Assembly: GCA_949128115.1 (NCBI GenBank)
Contig: OX421964.1
Coordinates: 682,001-746,000 of the forward strand
Direction: 5' to 3'
Length of the DNA stretch: 64,000 nucleotides
Source: Anaspis maculata
Lineage: Eukaryota > Arthropoda > Insecta > Coleoptera > Scraptiidae
Under the pieces are notes generated by a model that saw only the letters and a program-made list of their open reading frames with translations, searched no databases and was not told where the DNA came from. Positions 58,201 through 64,000 of the stretch are shown here, one piece after another (the first letter of the stretch is position 1; the number at the start of each line of letters is the position of its first letter). A program made the translations under genes and the position numbers.

Positions 58201-59480
58201 TGGAACGAGTAGCTGCCAACTTGAAAAGTGGTAACCGATCGTTTTTAAAGTCACGTGGGTTGAAGTTTGAAGTCACGTGGGTTAGAGCCTGAAGTCACGT
58301 GGGTTGAAACCTGAACATTTTGGATAACAATTGTGTCTTTTATTTTCGATATCTGTGTTCGTTTGACGGATGTTGCGTTTGGAACAAGTAGCTGCCAACT
58401 CCAAAAGTGGTGACAAATCGTTTTCAAAGTCACGTGGGTTGGAGTTTGAAGTCACGTGGGTTGGAGCTCGAAGTCACGTGGGTTAGGACCTGAACTTTTT
58501 GGATAACAATTGTGTCTTTTATTTTCGATATCTGTGTTCGTTTGACGGATGTTGCGTTTGGAACAAGTAGCTGCCAACTCCAAAAGTGGTGACGGATCGT
58601 TTTCAAAGTCACGTGGGTTGAAGCCTGGAGGCACGTGGGTTGAAGCCTGAAGTCACGTGGGTTGGAGCCTGGAGTCACGTGGGTTAGGACCTGAAATTTT
58701 TGGATGACAATTGTGTCTTTTTTTTCGATATTTGTGTTCGTTTGACGGATGTTGCGTTTGGAACAAGTAGCTGCCAACTCCAAAAGTGGTGACGGATCGT
58801 TTTAAAAGTCACGTGGGTTGGAGCCTGGAGGCACGTGGGTTCAAACCTGATTTTTTTTGGATAACAATTGTGTCTATTTTTTGATATTTTTGTTCGTTCG
58901 TCGGATGTTGCGTTTGGAACAAGTAGCTGCCAACTTAAAAAGTGGTGACCGATCGTTTTTGAAGTCACGTGGGTTGAAGTTTGAAGTCACGTGGGTTGGA
59001 GCCTGAAGACACGTGGGTTCAAACCTGAACTTTTAGGATAACAATTGTGTCTATTTTTTGATATTTTTGTTCGTTCGTCGGATGTTGCGTTTGGAACGAG
59101 TAACTGCCAACTCCAAAAGTGGTGACCGATCGTTTTAAAAGTCACGTGGGTTGAAATTTGAAGTCACGTGGGCTGGAGCCTGAAGTCACGTGGGTTAAAA
59201 CCCTCACTTTTTGGATAACAATTGTGTCTTTTTTTTATATTTGTGTTCGTTCGTCAGATGTTGCGTTTGGAACAAGTAGCTGCCAACTCAAAAAGCGGTG
59301 ACCGATCGTTTTTAAAGTCACGTGGGTTGGAGTTTGAAGTCACGTGGGTTGGAGCCCGGAGTCACGTGGGTTAGGACCTGAACTTTTTGGATAACAATCG
59401 TGTCTTTTTTTTCGATATTTGTGTTCGTTTGACGGATGTTGCCTTTGGAACAAGTAGCTGCCAACTCCAAAAGTGGTGAC
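55227..59480. repeat. Higher-order repeat D, unit IV
   Basis: Third essentially full 4274-bp unit, offset 6386 from unit II. It has GTTGCG with the normal G in the monomer where unit II has GATATTGCG, so it resembles unit I at that point. Homology to the D family stops near 59,480, where GTGACGGATCGTTTTAAAAT replaces GTGACGAATCGTTTC. Confidence 0.8.
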
Positions 59481-62400
59481 GGATCGTTTTAAAATTCACG
59501 TGGGTTGAAGCCTGGAGTCACGTGGGTTGAAGCCTGAAGTCACGTGAGTTAGAGCCTGAAGTCACGTGGGTTAGGACCTAAACTTTTTGGATAACAATTG
59601 TGTCTTTCTTTTTGATATTTGCTTTCGTTTGAGGGATGTTGCGTTTGAAACAAGTAGCTGCCAACTTCAAAAGTGGTGACGGATCGTTTTACAAGTCACG
59701 TGGGTTGAAGCCTGGAGGCACGTGGGTTGAAGCCTGAAGTCACGTGGGTTGGAGCCTGAAGTCACGTGGGTTAGGACCTGAATTTTTGGATAACAATTGT
59801 GTCTTTTTTTTCATATTTGTGTTCGTTTGACGGATGTTGCGTTTGGAACAAGTAGCTGCCAACTCAAAAAGTGGTGACCGATCGTTTTTAAAGTCACGTG
59901 GGTTGAAGTTTGAAGTCACGTGGGTTGGAGCCTGAAGTCACGTGGAATAGGACCTGAAATGTTTGGATAACAATTGTGTCTTTTTTTTTTATATTTGTGT
60001 TCGTTTGACGGATGTTGCGTTTGGAACAAGTAGCTGCTAACTCAAAAAGTGGTGACCGATCGTTTTTAAAGTCACGTGGGTTGAAGTTTGAAGTCACGTG
60101 GGTTGGAGCCTGAAGTCACGTGGGTTCAAACCTGAACTTTTTGGATAACTATTGTGTCTATTTTTTGATATTTTTGTTCGTTCGTCGGATGTTGCGTTTG
60201 AAACGAGTAGCTGCCAACCCTAAAAGTGGTGACCGATCGTTTTTGAAGTCACGTGGGTTGAAGTTTGAAGTCACGTGGGTTGGAGCCTGAAGTCACGTGG
60301 GTTCAAACCTGAACTTTTTAGATAACAATTGTGTCTATTTTTTGATATTTTTGTTCGTTCGTCGGATGTTGCGTTTGGAACGAGTAGCTGCCAACTCCAA
60401 AAGTGGTGACCGATCGTTTTTGAAGTCACGTGAGTTGGAGTTTGAAGTCACGTGGGTTGGAGCCCGGAGTCACGTGTGTTAGGACCTGAACTTTTTGGAT
60501 AACAATTGTGTCTATTTTTTGATATTTTTGTTCGTCCGTCGGATGTTGCGTTTGGAACGAGTAGCTGCCAACTTAAAAAGTGGTGACCGATCGTTTTTAA
60601 AGTCACGTGGGTTGAAGTTTGAAGTCACGTGGGTTGGAGCCCGAAGTCACGTGGGTTGGAACCTGAACTTTTTGGATAACAATTGTCTTTTTTTTTTCGA
60701 TATTTGTGTTCGTTTGACGGATGTTGCGTTTGGAACAAGTAGCTGCCAACTCAAAAAGTGGTGACCGATCGTTTTTGAGGTCACGTGGGTTGGAGTTTGA
60801 AGTCACGTGGGTTGGAGCTCGAAGTCACGTGGGTTGGGACCTGAACTTTTTGGATAACAATTGTGTCTTTTTTTTTCGATATCTGTGTTCGTTTGACGGA
60901 TGTTGCGTTTGGAAAAAGTAGCTGCCAACTCCAAAAGTGGTGACGGATCGTTTTAAAAGTCACGTGGGTTGAAGCCTGGAGGCACGTGGGTTGAAGCCTG
61001 AAGTCACGTGGGTTGGAGCCTGAAGTCACGTGGGTTAGGACCTGAAATTTTTGGATAACAATTGTGTCTTTTTTTTCGATATTCGTGTTCGTTTGACGGA
61101 TGTTGCGTTTGGAACAAGTAGCTGCCAACTCCAAAAGTGGTGACGGATCGTTTTAAAAGTCACGTGGGTTGGAGCCTGGAGGCACGTGAGTTGAAGCCTG
61201 GAGTCACGTGGGTTGGAGCCTGAAGTCACGTGGGTTCAAACCTGATTTTTTTGGATAACAATTGTGTCTATTTTTTGATATTTTTGTTCGTTCGTCGGAT
61301 GTTGCGTTTGGAACAAGTAGCTGCCAACTTGAAAAGTGGTGACCGATCATTTTTAAAGTCACGTGGGTTGAAGTTTGAAGTCACGTGGGTTGGAGCCTGA
61401 AGTCACGTGGGTTCAAACCTGAACTTTTTGGATAACAATTGTGTCTATTTCTTGATATTTTTGTTCGTTCGTCGGATGTTGCGTTTGGAACGAGTAACTG
61501 CCAACTCCAAAAGTGGTGACCGATCGTATTAAAAGTCACGTGGGTTGAAGTTTGAAGTCACGTGGGCTGGAGCCTGAAGTCACGTGGGTTAAGATCCTCC
61601 CTTTTTGGATAACAATTGTGTCTTTTTTTTTATATTTGTGTTCGTTCGTCAGATGTTGCGTTTGGAACAAGTAGCTGCCAACTCAAAAAGTGGTGACCGA
61701 TCGTTTTTAATGTCACGTGGGTTGGAGTATGAAGTCACGTGGGTTGGAGCCCGGAGTCACGTGGGTCAGGACTTGAACTTTTTGGATAACAATCGTGTCA
61801 TTTTTTTCGATATTTGTGTTCGTTTGACGGATGTTGCGTTTGGAACAAGTAGCTGCCAACTCCAAAAGTGGTGACGGATCGTTTTAAAAGTCACGTGGGT
61901 TGAAGCCTGGAGTCACGTGGGTTGAAGCCTGAAGTAACGTGAGTTAGAGCCTGAAGTCACGTGGGTTAGGACCTAAAGTTTTTTGATAACAATTGTGTCT
62001 TTCTTTTTGATATTTGTTTTCGTTTGACGGATGTTGCGTTTGGAACAAGTAGCTGCCAACTTCAAAAGTGGTGACGGATCGTTTTATAAGTCACGTGGGT
62101 TGAAGCCTGGAGGCACGTGGGTTGAAGCCTGAAGTCACGTGGGTTGGAGCCTGAAGTCACGTGGGTTAGGACCTGAATTTTTGGATAACAATTGTGTCTT
62201 TTTTTTTCATATTTGTGTTCGTTTGACGGATGTTGCGTTTGGAACAAGTAGCTGCCAACTCAAAAAGTGGTGACCGATCGTTTTGAAAGTCACGTGGGTT
62301 GAAGTTTGAAGTCACGTGGGTTGGAGCCTGAAGTCACGTGGGTTCAAAACTAAACTTTTTGGACAATAATTGTGTCTTTTCTTATGATATTTGTGTTAGT

Positions 62401-64000
62401 TAACGGATGTTGCGTTTGGAACAAGTAGCTGCCAACTCAAAAAGTGGTGACCGATCGTTTTTTAAGTCACGTGGGTTGGAGTTTGAAGTCACGTGGGTTG
62501 GAGCTCGAAGTCACGTGGGTTAAGACCTGAACTTTTTGGATAACAATTGAGTCTTTTTTTTTGATATTTGTGTTCGTTCGTCAGATGTTGCGTTTGGAAC
62601 AAGTAGCTGCCAACTCAAAAAGTGGTGACCGATCGTTTTTAATGTCACGTGGGTTGGAGTATGAAGTCACGTGGGTTGGAGCCCAGAGTCACGTGGGTTA
62701 GGACCTGAACTTTTTGGCTAACAATTGTGTCTATTTTTCGATATTTTTTGTTCGTTCGTCGGATGTTGCGTTTGGAACGAGTAGCTGCCGACTTAAAAAG
62801 TGGTGACCGATCGTTTTCAAGGTCACGTGGGTTGAAGTTTGAACTCACGTGGGTTGGAGCCTGAAATCACGTGGGTTAAAACCTGAACTTTTTGGATAAC
62901 GATTGTCTTTTTTTCTTCGATATTTGTGTTCGTTTGACGGATGTTGCGTTTGGAACAAGTAGCTGCCAACTTAAAAAGTGGTGACCGATCGTTCTTAAAG
63001 TCACGTTGGTTGGAGTTTGAAGTCACGTGGGTTGGAGCTCGAAGTCACGTGGGTTAGGACCTGAACTTTTTGGAAAACAATTGTGTCTTTTTTTTCGATA
63101 TTTGTGTTCGTTTGACGGATGTTGCGTTTGGAACAAGTAGCTGCCAACTCCAAAAGTGGTGACGGATCGTTTTAAAAGTCACGTGGGTTGAAGCCTGGAG
63201 GCACGTGGGTTGAAGCCTGAAGTCACGTGGGTTGGAGCCTGAAGTCACGTGGGTTAGGACCTGAAATTTTTGGATAACAATTGTGTCTTTTTTTTTATAT
63301 TTGTGTTTGTTTGACGGATGTTGCGTTTGGAACAAGTAGCTGCCAACTCAAAAAGTGGTGAGCGATCGTTTTAAAAGTCACGTGGGTTGAAGTTTTAAGT
63401 CACGTGGGTTGGAGCCTGAAGTCACGTGGGTTCAAACCTTTACTTTTTGGATAACAAATGTGTCTTTTTTTTTCATATTTGTGTTCGTTTGACGGATGTT
63501 GCGTTTGGAACAAGTAGCTGCCAACTCAAAAAGTGATGACCGATCGTTTTAAAAGTCACGTGGGTTGAAGTTTGAAGTCACGTGGGTTGGAGCCTGAAGT
63601 CACGTGGGTTTAAACCTTAACTTTTTGGATAACAAATGTGTCTTTTTTTTTTATATTTGTGTTCGTTCGTCAGATGTAGCGTTTGGAACAAGAAGCTGCA
63701 CACTCAAAAAGTGGTGACTGATCGTTTTTGAAGTCACGTGGGTTGGAGTTTGAAGTCACGTGGGTTGGAGTCCAAAGTCACGTGGGTTAGGACTTAAACT
63801 TTTTGGGTAACAATTGTGTCTTTTTTTTCGATATTTGTGTTCTTTTGACGGATGTTGCGTTTGGAACAAGTAGCTGCCAACTCCAAAAGTGGTGACGGAT
63901 CGTTTTAAAAGTCACGTGGGTTGAAGCCTGGAGTCACGTGGGTTGAAGCTTGAAGTCACGTGGGTTGGAGCCTGAATTCACGTGGGTTAGAACCTAAACT
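59481..64000. repeat. Diverged satellite segment (older monomers, possible array edge)
   Basis: The monomers keep the same body and CACGTG units but carry many private substitutions: GTGAGCGATCG (63,358), GTGATGACCG (63,533), GTGACTGATCG (63,713), GCTGCACACTC (63,693), TTGGGTAAC (63,801) and TGGAAAACAATTG (63,072). A pair of blocks about 2.39 kb apart (59,460-60,100 and 61,853-62,490) is clearly homologous but differs by roughly 3% by eye. That is far more than the HOR copies to the left. No gene is seen. Confidence 0.8.

Larger units (their letters stand above)
39707..64000. repeat. Tandem satellite array, right block
   Basis: The same satellite resumes in the same orientation and phase directly after the retrotransposon and runs to the window end. 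The first monomers match the C-type array near 26,997-29,000 at a constant offset of 12,710 bp. From about 42.4 kb the array becomes a separate HOR family (D), and after about 59.5 kb the monomers are visibly more diverged. No gene-like sequence is seen anywhere in this block. Confidence 0.98.

Overview
This window is eukaryotic heterochromatin. About 58.6 kb of a single tandem satellite with a ~177-bp monomer runs from end to end, broken once by a complete-looking 5.4-kb non-LTR (LINE-type) retrotransposon. No host gene, rRNA, tRNA or CRISPR array is visible. The retrotransposon has an ORF1 with zinc knuckles and an ORF2 with an apurinic-type endonuclease, a reverse transcriptase and a C-terminal CCHC motif. 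That design, and an undepleted CpG content (about 9 per monomer), fit an invertebrate such as an insect with little CpG methylation, but the species cannot be named.

The satellite is nested on three scales. Each monomer has a ~112-bp body with a T-tract, the palindrome ACAATTGT, a GATATTT core, TTCGTT motifs and CGATCG. The body is followed by usually three (sometimes two or four) 22-bp subrepeats, each centred on GTCACGTGGGTT. This gives monomers of ~155, ~177 or ~200 bp. CACGTG is an E-box core, and GTCACGTG also fits the yeast CDEI consensus RTCACRTG. By extrapolation the window holds roughly 330 monomers and nearly 1000 such sites. Blocks of monomers form higher-order repeats (HORs).

Layout: 1-8461, two related copies of a ~4.28-kb HOR (A). 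8462-9329, a mosaic transition. 9330-17884, two nearly identical tandem copies of a 4257-bp HOR (B). 17885-34325, a 6476-bp unit, a 5707-bp derivative and a partial third unit (C). 34326-39706, the retrotransposon, flanked by a 5-bp target duplication. 39707-42420, the resumed C-type array. 42421-59480, a 2168-bp tandem unit within a 4274-bp HOR present in three full copies plus one rearranged 2.1-kb hybrid (D). 59480-64000, a visibly more diverged region that may lie toward an array edge or be an older segment.

The most unusual signal is in the retrotransposon. ORF1 and ORF2 share one reading frame and are separated by a single UAG. No in-frame AUG precedes the ORF2 endonuclease catalytic Asn, so ORF2 is plausibly made by stop-codon readthrough or by non-AUG initiation. 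The insertion interrupts the satellite exactly at AAAGT next to a CACGTG, and the undisturbed paralogous site is still present near 26,997.
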